Positions 23,933-35,948 of a stretch of DNA of 64,000 nucleotides are shown here, one piece after another. Position numbers and translations under genes: made by a program. Source of the stretch: Phocoena phocoena (taxonomy: Eukaryota; Chordata; Mammalia; Artiodactyla; Phocoenidae); assembly GCF_963924675.1 (NCBI RefSeq), contig NC_089232.1:36599312-36663311 (forward strand). Direction: 5' to 3'. The notes under the pieces were generated by a model. It worked only from the letters and a program-made list of their open reading frames with translations. It was not told the origin of the DNA and made no database searches. Within the stretch, counting starts at the first letter, position 1, and the number at the start of each line of letters is the position of its first letter.

Positions 23933-25429
23933 TTTAATACTGAAATGATTCAAGGGATAACAAGTGAACATATTAATTAATTTGAAATTTATCTACTTCT
24001 AAATTAAATTACTTGTCCAGTTAACAGTTTTTTGTTTTGTTTTATTTTTGGCAAACCTGATCATTACCATTTACTTTTACATTTAGATTCACGATTATGA
24101 ACTGTTCTGTGGAAAAGTAAAAATAAAATCATGCTGGATCCCTGAAAGAACTAAGTGCAATACTCAGTGTGTATTTTCTTCCTATGGTATGTTATCTACA
24201 GATGGATGAGGAAAGCAAACCAGTCTGTCTTCTTCTAGTGTCTGGGAGATACTTCGTGGCTATTGTCTAACCCAAGTGCCAACTACAGCAACTTGGAATC
24301 CTTTTGAAACAAGGTGGGGTATAATATAAATGCAAATATTTTTTAAAAGGCCAAACTGCCAGTTTTAAGGCAGCTTTTAAACTATTGTTGATTTCCTGAT
24401 GTTCCAAAATATAGGAACCTGCTATATTTCTTAGTATAATCTGTGAACTGATTCCAGATTTAAAGTGAATTATTCTCCTTTCTGGCCTTTGATGAAATTT
24501 GGTGAGTCTTTCCTTGATATGTTCATAATGTAAACTCATCTGGTTTTATATGAGATTGGGGATTTAGAGGATTTCTTATTTTAAAGTTAAATTTAGTTCA
24601 TATTGGAGATTGATATTCTCGTTCTCCTTATTACAAAACTGTAGAGAATTGAATTTGAAAAACATACTGTAAGAATTTCCTCTCAGCTATTTTTGTTGCT
24701 TCCTTCTCTTTTGTCCTTCCCTTCCCCCAACTTTAGCTCCTTAGTGTGTAAATTATTATTTCACAAAGAGTTATGTTTGCAGTTTTCAAAGTGACTTCTT
24801 AGAAGTGAAATTTGAATCATTTTTTTCAATCCCCAAAGGTAAGACTTATATTTTCACTTTTGATTTGTTAAGTGTCTTATAAATGCCTGAAACTTTGATA
24901 TTTTTAGGCAAAGAAATAATTTCAAAATTGAAAGAAATCTTCCTAAAATTAAGACGTAAGCACTCAAATGGCCCTTTCCTCTCTTTTAAAAAATATCCTA
25001 AGACATTCCCTTTCTTGTGGATTGTATTTTATTGGATTAAGATCACCAGCCCTCTGAAACCCGGCTAAATTGGATTACCGTTGAGAATCACAGGGAGGAG
25101 GTATTAATAATATACACACACTTCAAGCATCTCAGTCAAATAGCAGGAATAACTGATTTCAGTGCCAGAGAAGTTTGATAGGTGCCTGGAAGGAAGGCCT
25201 GGAACTAGGGGAAAACTTAGAAGAACTTAGTGAGGGAAGGCCTCGAGAGAGAGACAATGCAGTTTCCAGAGTCCAGTGGATTGTTGGGGAGGGGTCACCT
25301 TAAACCTTTAAAAGGACGCTTAACTGGGAAATTCTGAGCAGCCTTCACTTTGAAGGGGGTGAAAGGAGAGGTGGAATGTTGTGGAAGTATCTTCTTTAAT
25401 AGGCGCTGGGTGGTTGAGAGATGCTTGGA
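23933..25429. other. Unannotated upstream flank of VPS54
   Basis: No repeat I can name and no gene. It is the unique DNA closest to the CpG island on its upstream side. Confidence 0.55.
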
Positions 25430-25896
25430 GTCAGTTGGTCTGGGGGGTGGGCGAAGGCCACCCTGAGGGTTCGCGGACCGTCCCTCGGAAGGCTGCAGAC
25501 GGCACCTGGCTGCCGCCGAGAGCACCTCGGGGTGGGGGAAGGGTCGTGGGGAAAAGTCGAGTTCAGCGTGGGTTTCTCTCTTTGCCTGGAGGGCTATTAG
25601 AATAGATTAGAGGAGGCGCCGAGCAGCCGCGCGGGGTATTCCCCGCTCCGGGGGAACGCCGGCGGCGCCAGCGCCGGCCCCGGCCTTCTCCTGAGGCGGC
25701 GAGAACTACCCCCCGGTCCGGGCCGCGGCCTCCCGCCCCGGCGGAGCCGCGCGGTGGATTGTGGGCTGGGGGCTGCGGCGGCCTCACTGCGGCCTCGGAC
25801 ACTGTCTCCCCGGACCTAGCCGGGCCGAGGCAGGCGGGCGGAGTGAGGGGAACCAGTGGAGCAGGGAGCAGAAGCGCTAGGGTAGTGGTCGCGGCG

Positions 25897-25914
25897 CGGC
25901 GGCGGCGGCGGCGG
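25897..25914. repeat. VPS54: (CGG)6 in the CpG island
   Basis: Six perfect CGG units, possibly transcribed in the VPS54 leader. Confidence 0.95.
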
Positions 25915-26215
25915 CTCCTCTGGAGGCCGGGGATGTGGGAGAGGCGGTGGCAGGAGCGGCGGAGGCGGCGCTGCGGACCTGGGGGAAACTGCTGGCTGAC
26001 AGGACACCCGGGAGAGACGTGAGGGAGCTGCCGCTGCCGCCTCTCACCCCCGAGCGGAGCTGGGCTCGAGAGGGCGGCCCTGTGCTCCCCCAGCCGACTA
26101 GCCAGCCGGCGCGGGGCGGGGGCGGGAAGCCGGGCTCGGGCCCAGCCGGGCTCCGGGCGGCGGCGGCCGCGGAGCAGCAGCCTCGGCGCGACGTGGAGGG
26201 TTGGAGGCGGCGGCG

Positions 26216-26224
26216 ATGCACTAG
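26216..26224 (+). promoter_or_regulatory. VPS54: Minimal upstream ORF (Met-His-stop) in the VPS54 leader
   Basis: ATG CAC TAG lies 34 bases before the exon 1 donor, inside the predicted leader. Position -3 is G and +4 is C, a moderate start context. Two-codon frames of this kind can stall or recycle ribosomes. Whether this one is used depends on the true transcription start and is inferred only. Confidence 0.5.
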
Positions 26225-26560
26225 GCCTCGCTCTGGGGCTGCTGCCCGGGACCCGCAGGTAGGTGTCGGGCCGGCCGCACGCGGCCCCCAGCGCTTCGCG
26301 GCCCACCCTCACCCCGACCTCCTGTAGAGGGAGGACCGAGACCCCACCCCCTATGTCTCCTCCCCTGCCGGAGCCGGCAGAGTTTCGGTCACAACTGACC
26401 AGCGCCGAAGCTTCCATTACTCCCGGCCACCACCACCTCCTCTTCCTTCTTACTCTCCCTCCGGGATCGGGGCCGGCAACTGTGCTCCTCGCTTCCAGCC
26501 CGCGGCCGCTACGCCGTTCTCGCCCCTCTCTCCCCTCTCGGGGATCCGGGCTGTGGAACC

Positions 26561-27910
26561 GCCACCATCCGCCTTAGACGCTGCCCCCAAACTTTGCCTT
26601 TCTTTTTCTAGCCGGGCCCTTACCCCATTTTGATCCTACTGGAATAATTTAAATTTAAAAAGTCATTTTTTCCCCCTGGCGAAAGCCAGCCCAGAAAATA
26701 ACTCGGTGTTTTGCAGTTTGGCAATTTAGCTCGCAAGCATTTGTTCAATAATTAATTTTTCTTCAGTTATGTGTCTTTCCATCTCTGCATTGGTACAAAG
26801 GCAAGCCTTCCCTGCCCTCCTGTCGTTGACAAGGGAACTTTTGCCTCCCCATTATAATTAACACTTGGTCTGTCCGTGTACTGAGTTCGGGATGGTATTT
26901 TTAGAATTTTGGTTGACCCGGGTTGCAGTTTTTTTTTAAAGTTCCCCTTTCACCAGCTTTATTTTGGTCTTTATTGGGGCTCTCCTTACTTTCGAAGAAT
27001 TAAATTGGAATGTTTTTGTGTTTTGCTTTTAATTGGTTCTATATCTGATTTGTCAAACCCCAGGGCAATCTTAAGAGTAAATGCTTACAAGGCAAGTGAT
27101 GTCATGATAGTATACTGAGATATGTGTTATTGTGGTAACTTAAACTGCAGATTTTGATGGACAGTCAGGTTGACTTTTATATCTGATGAAGTGTTCTAGT
27201 TGGAAAAGTACCTTCAGAGCCTTAATGACTTCTAAGCAGTTATGATAGAACAGATGGAATGATGGGATTTGTTTGTTTGACTGTATTTGTATTGCAGTCA
27301 GAGTCTGATTTCCTAGAAATAGGTATTACTTGATTGTTCATAGTGGTCATCATTGCTAATGATATGTTTTGGTAAAAATGATCAATGCGTGCAAATTTTG
27401 GTCGACTGATAGTTGTGGTTTGAGGGATTAGATGTTTGAGATTTTATTGTGATTTGGCTGTTTTAAAATTATGCTTGTTAATTTCAGAATTATTGCACTA
27501 TCAGGACAGACATTACAATCTGAGGGTCACTTTTAAAAGAAATAAATGTTTTATGGTTTTCTTTATAAAGAATGCATTCCAAACTATAAAGACTGTTCAC
27601 ATTTTCTTGTTGTTGATGATATTAATATATTTTGGTCTTGGAGAGGTATTGTTACTCTAACACTGGGCTTTCTGAAGTGTTTTCCGTTGCTTTTAAATTA
27701 TCCAAAGTTTACTAAGAAAAGATGATTAAATTTGCATATGTTTGTTTTCTGGAAAAGTTAAGGTTTATTTCTGAATAGGTATTAAGTTTTTATGTCAGAA
27801 TTAAAATCAAATCTTACATAACTCTTGAAATGGCAAACTGCAGAATTTGCTCTTAATCACATTCCTTTCCTATCAGTAAAAGTTGATTAAAATTCTTTTC
27901 CTGCTTTTAG
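26561..27910. other. Start of VPS54 intron 1, no repeats seen
   Basis: About 1.3 kb of AT-rich unique-looking DNA next to the CpG island. Confidence 0.5.
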
Positions 27911-27914
27911 CTTT

Positions 27915-28140
27915 TTACATACTTTATTGAGTAAAAGTACACTTATTTAAAGTGTTAAATTCATCCATTTTTAGTATATTTACATAACTGTGTAACCATC
28001 ACCATAATCTAATTTTAGAATATTTTCATCACCCCAAAAAGAAACTCCCCATACTCCCCACCCCAGCCCCAGACCTAGGCAACCACTAATATACTTTCCA
28101 TCTCAATGAGTGAATTGTGGTTCACTCATAAATAGTATCA
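27915..28140 (-). mobile_element. Old L1 3' end, antisense
   Basis: 'actgtgtaaccatcaccata' and 'catcaccccaaaaagaaact' are landmarks of old mammalian L1 3' UTRs in reverse. Confidence 0.75.
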
Positions 28141-28589
28141 GCTCCCTGAAAAGTTTTTCTTTTAAGATTAATTTCCATGTTTAAAATAGTTCTGGACAGG
28201 AAATAATCAACTGATCACTGGTATTAATAAGTGATGTTTTAAACAGTTGATATACTGTTTGGTTGTATTCCTCATGGATTGCTATAAAGAGTGGAGAAAG
28301 AAAAAAGTTAGGATTAATGACTTAAGTGATCTCAGGAGGTGGTTTAGTCAGCTGGGAGTCAGTAAGTAAAAGTTGAAGGAGTATTTTTGCCATTGGATAT
28401 TAGGGCTGGAAAAGATCTTAAAGGTCATCAGCTTACTTCCTGCTTGCTTTGCAAATAGATGGCAGGAACCAGATGAGGAAATCTGAAGAGTGGAAGGTTG
28501 AATCTCTAGAATGCATGGCTCAAGAACCACAATGAGACAATGTAAGGCAAGAAATGGGGATTTGCAAGTTAGAACTGTTTAGATCCTGT

Positions 28590-28625
28590 GTATATATAAG
28601 TATGTATGTATATATGTATGTAAGT
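28590..28625. repeat. Imperfect (TATG)n microsatellite
   Basis: tatgtatg units mixed with tatata and taag. Confidence 0.8.
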
Positions 28626-28839
28626 ATTTGACATTTTACTAGCACAGTAGGGAGAGAACTGGACATTCCCCAACTTTGGGATGGAGGGGAAGAGGTGACA
28701 GTAGATGCGATTCATGTTACAAAATCCTCTAAAATGCTTTAACCTAAAGGAGGATGGCATATATATTATTTAGCTATCTTCTTGTACTATTACCATCTTA
28801 TTTTTAAAAATCCTAATTTTAAAAACAAAATTAATTTTT

Positions 28840-29037
28840 TTTTTTGTGGTACGCGGGCCTCTCACTGCCGTGGCCTCTCCCGTTGCGGAGCACAGGCTCC
28901 GGACGCGCAGGCTCAGCGGCCATGGCTCACGGGCCCAGCCGCTCCGCAGCATGTGGGATCCTCCCGGACCGGGGCACGAACCTGCGTCCCCTGCATCAGC
29001 AGGCGAACTCTCAACCACTGCGCCACCAGGGAAGCCC
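28840..29037 (-). mobile_element. CHR-type SINE with perfect 15-bp TSD
   Basis: Antisense SINE. acaaaattaattttt is present at 28,825-28,839 and 29,038-29,052 without mismatch. The body is close to the consensus, so the insertion is recent on the cetacean time scale. Confidence 0.95.
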
Positions 29038-29116
29038 ACAAAATTAATTTTTAAAAATTATACAGGGCTGGTTGGAGACCTCCTTTTTCAAAGACCCAGG
29101 ACCCTAACATCTAAAC

Positions 29117-29314
29117 CAATGGTACTAAAATAGGGACAGTTTTGCCCTCTAAGGAACGTTTGGCAGTGTCGGAAGACATTTTTCATTGTCACAACTGAGG
29201 GTGCGGTGCTATTGCTAAATATCCTAGGATGCACAGGACATGTCCTACTCCATCCTACCCCCCACACACAACAAAGAATTATCTGACCCTACATATCAGT
29301 AATGTTAATCCTGT
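29117..29314 (-). mobile_element. MER5A hAT MITE
   Basis: Reverse MER5A landmarks: 'gaagacatttttcattgtca', 'gatgcacaggaca', 'acaacaaagaattatctgac'. Confidence 0.8.
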
Positions 29315-29867
29315 AGTTTGTGTTATTCTGGTAAGGGCCTGAGCAAATGTTCGTGACTCCCACCAGATTGGAAAATATTTTCAGTGGGCATTGTTTGGTG
29401 GGTTACATTAAACTTTAAGTCCTCTAGCAATTCTCTCTCTTTGCAGGGGGAGGCGGTTAAGGGAAAATTGAAAGGAAATCTGTGACATAATGCAGATATT
29501 CTTTAGTCTGTTTAGTTGTCTTCAAATCTGAAGTAAAAAAATTTTTTCCTGAAAATGGCAGCCTTACTTTACTGCAGATTTGAACTATTATGTTTTGAAT
29601 TGTTTGTTACTGGTGCATAGGTTTTTGAAATTGGAAATAGATAAGTATTTTCTCTATCTAGATTTCTTTTCCTGGTAGCTTCAACTACGAAGAAAGGAGA
29701 GAAAGTAAGCTAAAGTGTTTTAATTAATTGTGTATGTTGTGATGAAGAAAAATTCAAAGCTTGTACATGAATCTCATCTTTTTTTTTTTCTTATGGGCCC
29801 CTATTGACTCTAATTTCTTTATAACAAGCTTAATTTGGTGAAAGAAGAAGAAAAGATTGAAAAGTTG

Positions 29868-30055
29868 GAATCACTTTTGCTATTTACCAGCCTTATGACT
29901 TTAGATAAATTACTCAATCTTTCTGAGCCTCAGTTTTCTCATCTATGAAGTAGGAATAGTGATAATTCCTGCATTATAAACTTATTGTGAGAATTAAATG
30001 AGGTAATGTGTGTTAAGATGCTATGTCAACTGTAAAATACTATATGAGTTAGTTA
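29868..30055 (+). mobile_element. MIR SINE
   Basis: Sense MIR: 'tgagcctcagttttctcatc', 'gtgagaattaaatgaggtaa'. Confidence 0.85.
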
Positions 30056-30059
30056 ATGT

Positions 30060-30115
30060 ACCTGAAACTAATATAATGTTATATGTCAATTATACCTCAG
30101 TTAATAAAAAAGAGT
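30060..30115 (+). mobile_element. L1 3' tail stub
   Basis: 'cctgaaactaatataatg...ttaataaaaaa' looks like a roughly 55-base L1 3' end. Confidence 0.5.
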
Positions 30116-30362
30116 TACTTGTTTCAGAAGAATCAAATTAGATGGTGCCAAAGCAGGAATATAGAAAGCTAGGCAGAGAATAGTAACTGCTGTCAACCTC
30201 TCTAGGGAGAAGAGAGAAGTTCTAAGAATATATTGCTAACAGACTAGTAAAAGAACTAGTATTATCACCATAATCTGGAGCTCTTCCAACTAGGGGCACA
30301 CTGACTTCCTTCAGTAGCACCTGAGGGTATCACTATTACAACACAGTATAAAACTGATTATT

Positions 30363-30568
30363 GGGCTTCCCTGGTGGCACAGTGGTTGAGAGTCCGCCTG
30401 CCGATGCAGGGGACACGGGTTCGTGCCCCGGTCTGGGAAGATCCCACATGCCATAGAGCGGCTGGGCCCGTGAGCCATGGCCGCTGAGCCTGCGCGTCTG
30501 AAGCCTGTGCTCCGCAACGGGAGAGGCCACAACAGTGAGAGGCCCGCGTACTGCAAAAAACAAAACAA
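30363..30568 (+). mobile_element. CHR-type SINE with perfect 13-bp TSD
   Basis: Sense SINE. aaaactgattatt flanks it at 30,350-30,362 and 30,569-30,581. Lies 1.3 kb from the inverted copy at 28,840. Confidence 0.95.
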
Positions 30569-31309
30569 AAAACTGATTATTAAAATGGTGAAATTAAGTT
30601 ATAAAGAATAGGTTACCTTGTTTTCAAAATATGCTGTTTGAACAGTCATAAAAATGTATAATTTAAGAATTAAAAATTTGAAAAGTGCCTTATACAAAAA
30701 GTTTTAGCCTTATCAAGAGTAAGCTATAGTTATCTGCATCAGTTACCTTGCTGGGAATAATTCCTTCTGTCTTCATTTACTATTCATGCCTTTCTTCATA
30801 TTTTAAGGGTTGTATATGAATATTGTGGTAATTCATCATATTTTATGATGTTTTTCTCATGAGGAGTGAATAAAGTAAAATTTTGAAATCATAATTGTTA
30901 TGTCAAGAAAGTTTGTGCCCTTGTTTGTTTTGTTTTTCAATTTGGCTAAGTAAAATCCTAAACTATAGCAGTGTCAGTTGGAATGGAGAGCAAGGGATGG
31001 ATTTGTGATGAATTTTAAAGGTAGAATCCATAGGACAGTTCAAGTTGGTATAGACTTTGAAGAATGTGGAGAGGTCAGGGAGTTAAGTTGACTCTAGTGT
31101 TTCTAGCTTGGTAAACTACATAGATGGTGTTGTTAACTGAGCTAGAGAAGGAATAACGTTTTTGGCAGGTAGGGGAGGTTGGATAAAGATGGTAGATAAT
31201 GAATTTAAGTTTTGGATATATTGAATTTTAGGTATCTCTGAGACTTGTAGGTGAAGATGCCCAGTAGGCAGTTACAAATTTGGGTATGGAATACTGAAAA
31301 GAGTATATC

Positions 31310-31794
31310 TTGAATCTATCCAGTTTTCTCCGTCTCCTCTACCATGATCTGAGTTCAGGCTACTGTCATCTCTTACCTACAAGTTTCCTGTTTGGTCTCT
31401 TCTAGTATTAGTCTTCTCCAATCCGTTTTCAATACTATAATCAGTGATTTTTATTAAGGACAAATTTGATTATATCATTCCTCAGCTTAAATTATTTCTG
31501 TGACTTTCCTCATGATGAAACCCACATTCCTTATTCCTTTAACAGATTTATAAATTCATTTAAGTTCTTTTCCCAACTTATCTCTCTAGCCTAGTGACTC
31601 TCCACAACTCCCTGTTCCCCTAAAATAGACAGATTGAATTACTTGTGGTTTCTGGCAATAAGCTCTCTCTTCCCTCCAAGTCTTTGCACTACTGTTCACT
31701 ATTCCTGAAGAGTTCTCCTTATCACACCCTTTCTCCCCTTCATCTATCTGACTCATTTCTACTTATGTTCAGTTCTTAGTAAGCCTTCATTTGT
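31310..31794 (+). mobile_element. L2 fragment, sense
   Basis: Sense L2 3' half: 'tctttgcactactgttcact', 'ttagtaagccttcattt'. Confidence 0.7.
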
Positions 31795-31855
31795 GCATTA
31801 TTATTATTATTGAAAAATTTCAAACCCACAGAAAAGTCAAAAGAATAGTAGAATG

Positions 31856-31888
<33 letters not shown>

Positions 31889-32637
31889 CACACACACACC
31901 CCTTTGCCAAACCTGAAAACAGGATGTGGGTATTATGATGCTTCATTCCTAATACTTAAGCATGCATCTCCCAGTTACAGGGACATTCTCTCACGTAACC
32001 ACAATACCATTATGATACCTAAGAATGTCAACAATTACTCAATAACATTATTCAACATATAGTCCATACTTAAATTTTCCCATTTGTCCCAAAATTATAG
32101 CTTTTTTTCTCCCTTTAATGCAAGATTCAGTCAAGATTCATACATTGCATTTGGCTTGTATGTCTCTTTAGTCTCTCCCAATCTGGACTAGTCCCACTGT
32201 CTCCCTTTCTTCTTGGGTTTATCTTTTGAAAAGTAGAGGCATTTGTCCTCAGGTATCTTCCATATTCTGAATTAGTCTGTTTCTTTATGATTCGATTCTG
32301 GTAGAATATTTCTGGCAAGAATACCACACAGATGATATATATACCCACCACTTTATCACATCAGGAGACACGTAATGTCAGGCTGTCCCCTGTTGGTGAT
32401 TCCAGCTTGATCACTTGGTAAAGGTGAGAACTGACAGATCTCTACTATTTAATACATAATTGATAGTGTGATACTTCATTGCCATGTAAATATCCTGTTC
32501 CTAACAATCTTTTAAACTAACGGTTTTAGCATCCATTAATGATCCTTGTTTGAATCAGTCATTGCATTGGAGGGTTACAAAGGGTGATTTTTCTAATTCT
32601 TTCATTCCATCTACATTTATTACCTTAATTGATTTTT
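31795..32637 (-). mobile_element. Old L1 (L1ME-like) 3' region, antisense
   Basis: Same family as 44,455-46,110 ('gtaatgtcaggctgtcccct', 'ttagcatccattaatgatcc'). A CA array lies in its left part. Confidence 0.7.
31857..31902. repeat. (CA)n microsatellite
   Basis: About 15 perfect CA units, then a cccc-interrupted second block. Confidence 0.95.
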
Positions 32638-33100
32638 GAGAGCAGTGAGGTCAGGTTAGATGAAGACTGAATATAAGCAATTGAATTTAGAAATCAGGTC
32701 ATTCCTCACCTTTTCCAGAGCCAAGTGAGTGGTGAAGATGGAAGATGGATAACTAAGGAGGTAGACCAGAGAGAAAATAGAGGTTTGCCAGTGAAGGGGA
32801 GGCAATAAGAAGTAGCTTGAATAGATAGAGTTGAAGGAAAGAACTTTAATTTAGTACTTGAACTTTTTTTTTGATGGATTGATGAGATTGACAATAGGAG
32901 AGTCAGGAGAGTCAGGGAATGATTTATAGGACAAGGTCTCAGATGAAGTGCAGAAAGATGAGATCAAGAACAGCAGGTTGGGAGATTTACTCTGGAAAAG
33001 AGTAGACACCTATACTGTACCTCAGAAAGTTAGGAGTTGTGTATAGGTGAGAATTAGGTACGTTTGGATATGGATGGAAGAAGTCATATCTGAGGACTTT

Positions 33101-34855
33101 TTTTTATTGCTATGTGGTAGACATTTACTTTTTGAGCGTGAGATTGATGGAGGTAAGCTAGGGGACATGAGAGTAATGAAAATTTGTTATGAATACTGTG
33201 GGGATTGGGAAAGAGAAGTGCTTGAGGATAAGTAAGTGAAAGGACTGCTAAGCAGAGCCTCATCTGAGATTGGAACTCATAAATGTATAATCTGCATGTT
33301 TTACATAAATTTTCTCTGGCAGTGTTCTGCAGCCAGGAACAAAGCAGACAGATTGTACTGAAGATGGATGAGGGAAGGGAGAATTGAACATCCAAGGGAG
33401 ACTGTTGAAGTAATTGACCATGAGATCCAAGCTAAGTGGAGAAGCTTGTGAGGCAGAACTGGGCTAAGAGACCCAAACAGTGGGGAGAGGAGGTATAGAG
33501 GTAATATCAAGCAGTAATTAATTAAAATGCTAATTTATTGTTGGTTTGGGGTTATAGTACTAATAAACTTTATAGTTATTTACTTTATACCTCAAACTAA
33601 CATTTAATATTTTCATTCTTGAACCACTTACTGACTCACTGCAGGTGAGTTTCTAGCTATTTTGCTTTATTTTCTCTAAAAAAAATTTCTTGAATGCATC
33701 ATCTTTATTATTACTTAACATTTATAGAGTACATACTTGTTTAGATTATTTGAAGACCGTTCTCTTCAAGGATCTAGATACAAAATGTATTTTATTTACA
33801 AAGATAGACTTAACACTAGATTGTTTTTACTCTAGAAAGAAGCAAGGCAGGGATAACCCAAAACAGTGGATAAATCCTAGTGTCATTTTTGTCTTTCTTA
33901 GGAAAACATTAATATATAATTTTCTCTTAGCAACTATTTTCAAGGTAGGGTCGATTATACAGATTTTCTTTTAAATTTACTCTTTTTGTAGAAATGTTAA
34001 GTATCTACTGGTTTGCATATTTAAGACACTTGTACTCTCCAATAACTTTGAATGAGCGATTTTAGGTTTTATTTGTTAATCTTTGGTCAAGACACCAAGA
34101 ACAGAATACCAGTGTTCTCATCTGATTTACCTTGACAAAAATTTCACTAGTAATACAGTAATATCAATGCCCTAAAGGAGTATAATAAAGCATCCAAGTT
34201 ATATTTTGATTTCATTCAAGTTTTTACATGCTAGAGACAGATTTTTTTCACAGTACAGTTTTATCATTCAGTTCCAGGCCTGTGAACCCTTCATTAATTT
34301 CAACGGCTGCTATAGTATGTTATTTTAGTGTATTAAGTCTCTGATGAGTGCTGGGGAAAAAAGACATTGTTTTTATTTTTAATAACATCTAGATTTTAAA
34401 AATATATTTGTTGTTTTTTGAGGATATTTGTGATTTTATTCCTGATAAGAATGTCACACGTGAAATAGTACTTATAGCCATTTAAAAATACGTAAACTTA
34501 ATATTACAAATATTTATACTTTTTAACCTTCTGGCCAAATTTCTCTCTTACTGTTCCTTCTTGTCACTAAATCAAAGTAAATAAGGAACTTCAGGAAACA
34601 CCTGTATTGAGAGTTTCCTACAAGGCCCAGGGTCTCATACATGTCAAATGGGAATGTAAGGAAAAAGCAAATTAGATTAGCACAACTTTGTTCTTATTTT
34701 CTGTTCCTTTAGCTTCAACTTGATTTCCCCCAATTTAGAAATACTGATATACGCAAGAAAAAAAAAAAACACACTGTAATGTCCAACCGAAGATCGATGT
34801 GATGGAAGTTAGTAGAGATTATTTTTCAATCATAGTAATTTAAAATATCTCAAAT
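33101..34855. other. Unannotated intronic stretch
   Basis: No repeat or exon I can support, apart from possible L2 remnants up to about 33,500. Confidence 0.45.
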
Positions 34856-34865
34856 ATGTCATATT

Positions 34866-35948
34866 TTAAGAAGCACTTGCTTGACATAAATCACAGCAAG
34901 ATCTTTTTTGATCCACCTCCTAGAGTAATGGAAATAAAAACAAAAGTAAACAAATGGGACCTAATGAAACTTCAAAGGTTTTGCACAGCAAAGGAAACCA
35001 TAAACAAGATGAAAAGACAACCCTCAGAATGGGAGAAAATATTTGCAAATGAAGCAACTGACAAAGGATTAATCTCCAAAATATATAAACAGCTCATGCA
35101 GCTCAATATTAAAAAAACAAACAACCCAATCCAAAAATGGGCCAAAGACCTAAATAGACATTTCTCCAAAGAAGACATACAGATGGCCAAGAAGCACATG
35201 AAAAGCTGCTCAACATCACTAATTATTAGAGAAATGCAAATCAAAACTACAATGAGGTATCACCTCACACCAGTTAGAATGGGCATCATCAGAAAATCTA
35301 CAGACAACAAATGCTGGAGAGGGTGTGGAGAAAAGGGAACCCTCTTGCACTGTTGGTGGGAATGTAAATTGATACAGCCACTATGGAGAACAGTGTGGCG
35401 GTTCCTTAAAAAACTAAAAATAGAATTACCATATGACTCAGCAATCCCACTACTGGCCATATACCCAGAGAAAACCATAATTCAAAAAGACACATGCACC
35501 CCAATGTTCATTGCAGCACTATTTATAATAGGCAGGTCATGGAAGCAACCTAAATGCCCATTGACAGATGAATGGATAAAGAAGATGTGGTACATATATA
35601 CAATGGAATATTACTCAGCCATAAAAAGGAACGAAATTGGGTCATCTGTTGAGACTGGATGGATCTAGAGACTGTCATACAGAGTGAAGTAAGTCAGAAA
35701 GCGAAAAACAAATATCGTATATTAACGCATATATGTGGAACCTAGAAAAATGGTACAGATGAACTGGTTTGCAGGCCAGAAATTGAGACACAGGTGTAGA
35801 GAACAAACGTATGGACACCAAGCGGGGAAAGTGGCAGGGGGTGGTGGTGGTGGTGTGATAAATTGGGAGGTTGGGATTGACATGTATACACTGATGTGTA
35901 TAAAATTGATGACTAATAAGAACCTGCTGTATATATATATAAAAAAAA
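34866..35948 (+). mobile_element. LINE-1 3' end with an open ORF2 C-terminal frame
   Basis: 5'-truncated sense L1. A frame from 34,856 to 35,668 stays open for 270 codons and reads as the C-terminal part of L1 ORF2, with the Cys-rich motif C-X3-C-X7-H-X4-C (CWRGC...HCWWEC). Compared with the copy at 822-2,220 it has a small in-frame insertion (LMQLNIKK against LNIKK). The reverse transcriptase and endonuclease domains are missing, so it is not a working gene. The 3' UTR ends with a short A-run at 35,941. No convincing TSD. Confidence 0.9.

Larger units (their letters stand above)
25860..26258 (+). other. VPS54: VPS54 exon 1, non-coding 5' UTR (start estimated)
   Basis: The 3' end is well supported: CAG followed by GTAGGT, a near-perfect splice donor, with the exon ending at 26,258. 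The 5' end is a guess inside the CpG island. The exon contains no start for VPS54, whose start codon is in the next exon 23.4 kb downstream. It does contain a minimal upstream reading frame (ATG-CAC-TAG at 26,216-26,224). If transcription starts far enough upstream it also has a 29-codon frame from 25,933 to 26,022. GC content is very high, so the leader is probably strongly structured. Confidence 0.65.
25430..26560 (+). promoter_or_regulatory. VPS54: CpG island promoter of VPS54
   Basis: This is the only strongly GC- and CpG-rich stretch in an otherwise AT-rich window. It contains GC boxes of the Sp1 type (for example near 25,735, 25,831 and 26,112-26,124) and a (CGG)6 run at 25,897-25,914. 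I see no TATA box, as is usual for a housekeeping gene. The island ends in a consensus splice donor at 26,259, so it holds the first exon. The next exon in the same direction is the VPS54 start-codon exon, so I assign the island to VPS54. The transcription start cannot be read from sequence alone. Initiation in both directions is common at such islands and cannot be excluded. Confidence 0.85.
31005..33100 (-). mobile_element. L2, antisense, interrupted by sense L2 and an old L1
   Basis: Antisense L2 text at 31,005-31,300 ('gatgcccagtaggcagtta') appears to resume at about 32,640 ('gagagcagtgaggtcaggtt'). Between lie a sense L2 (31,310-31,794) and an antisense L1 (31,795-32,637). The order fits one L2 broken by later events, but the sense L2 may be a separate old copy. 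Confidence 0.6.

Noticed and set aside
1..25400. A second gene upstream of VPS54
   Set aside because: No splice-bounded conserved frame on either strand. From memory of the human locus, the next upstream gene lies tens of kilobases away.
25563..26417. 284-codon minus-strand open frame across the CpG island
   Set aside because: GC-rich DNA rarely makes stop codons, the product is low-complexity Pro/Arg/Ala/Ser, and overlapping frames are open on both strands. A divergent non-coding transcript is possible, but a protein is not supported.
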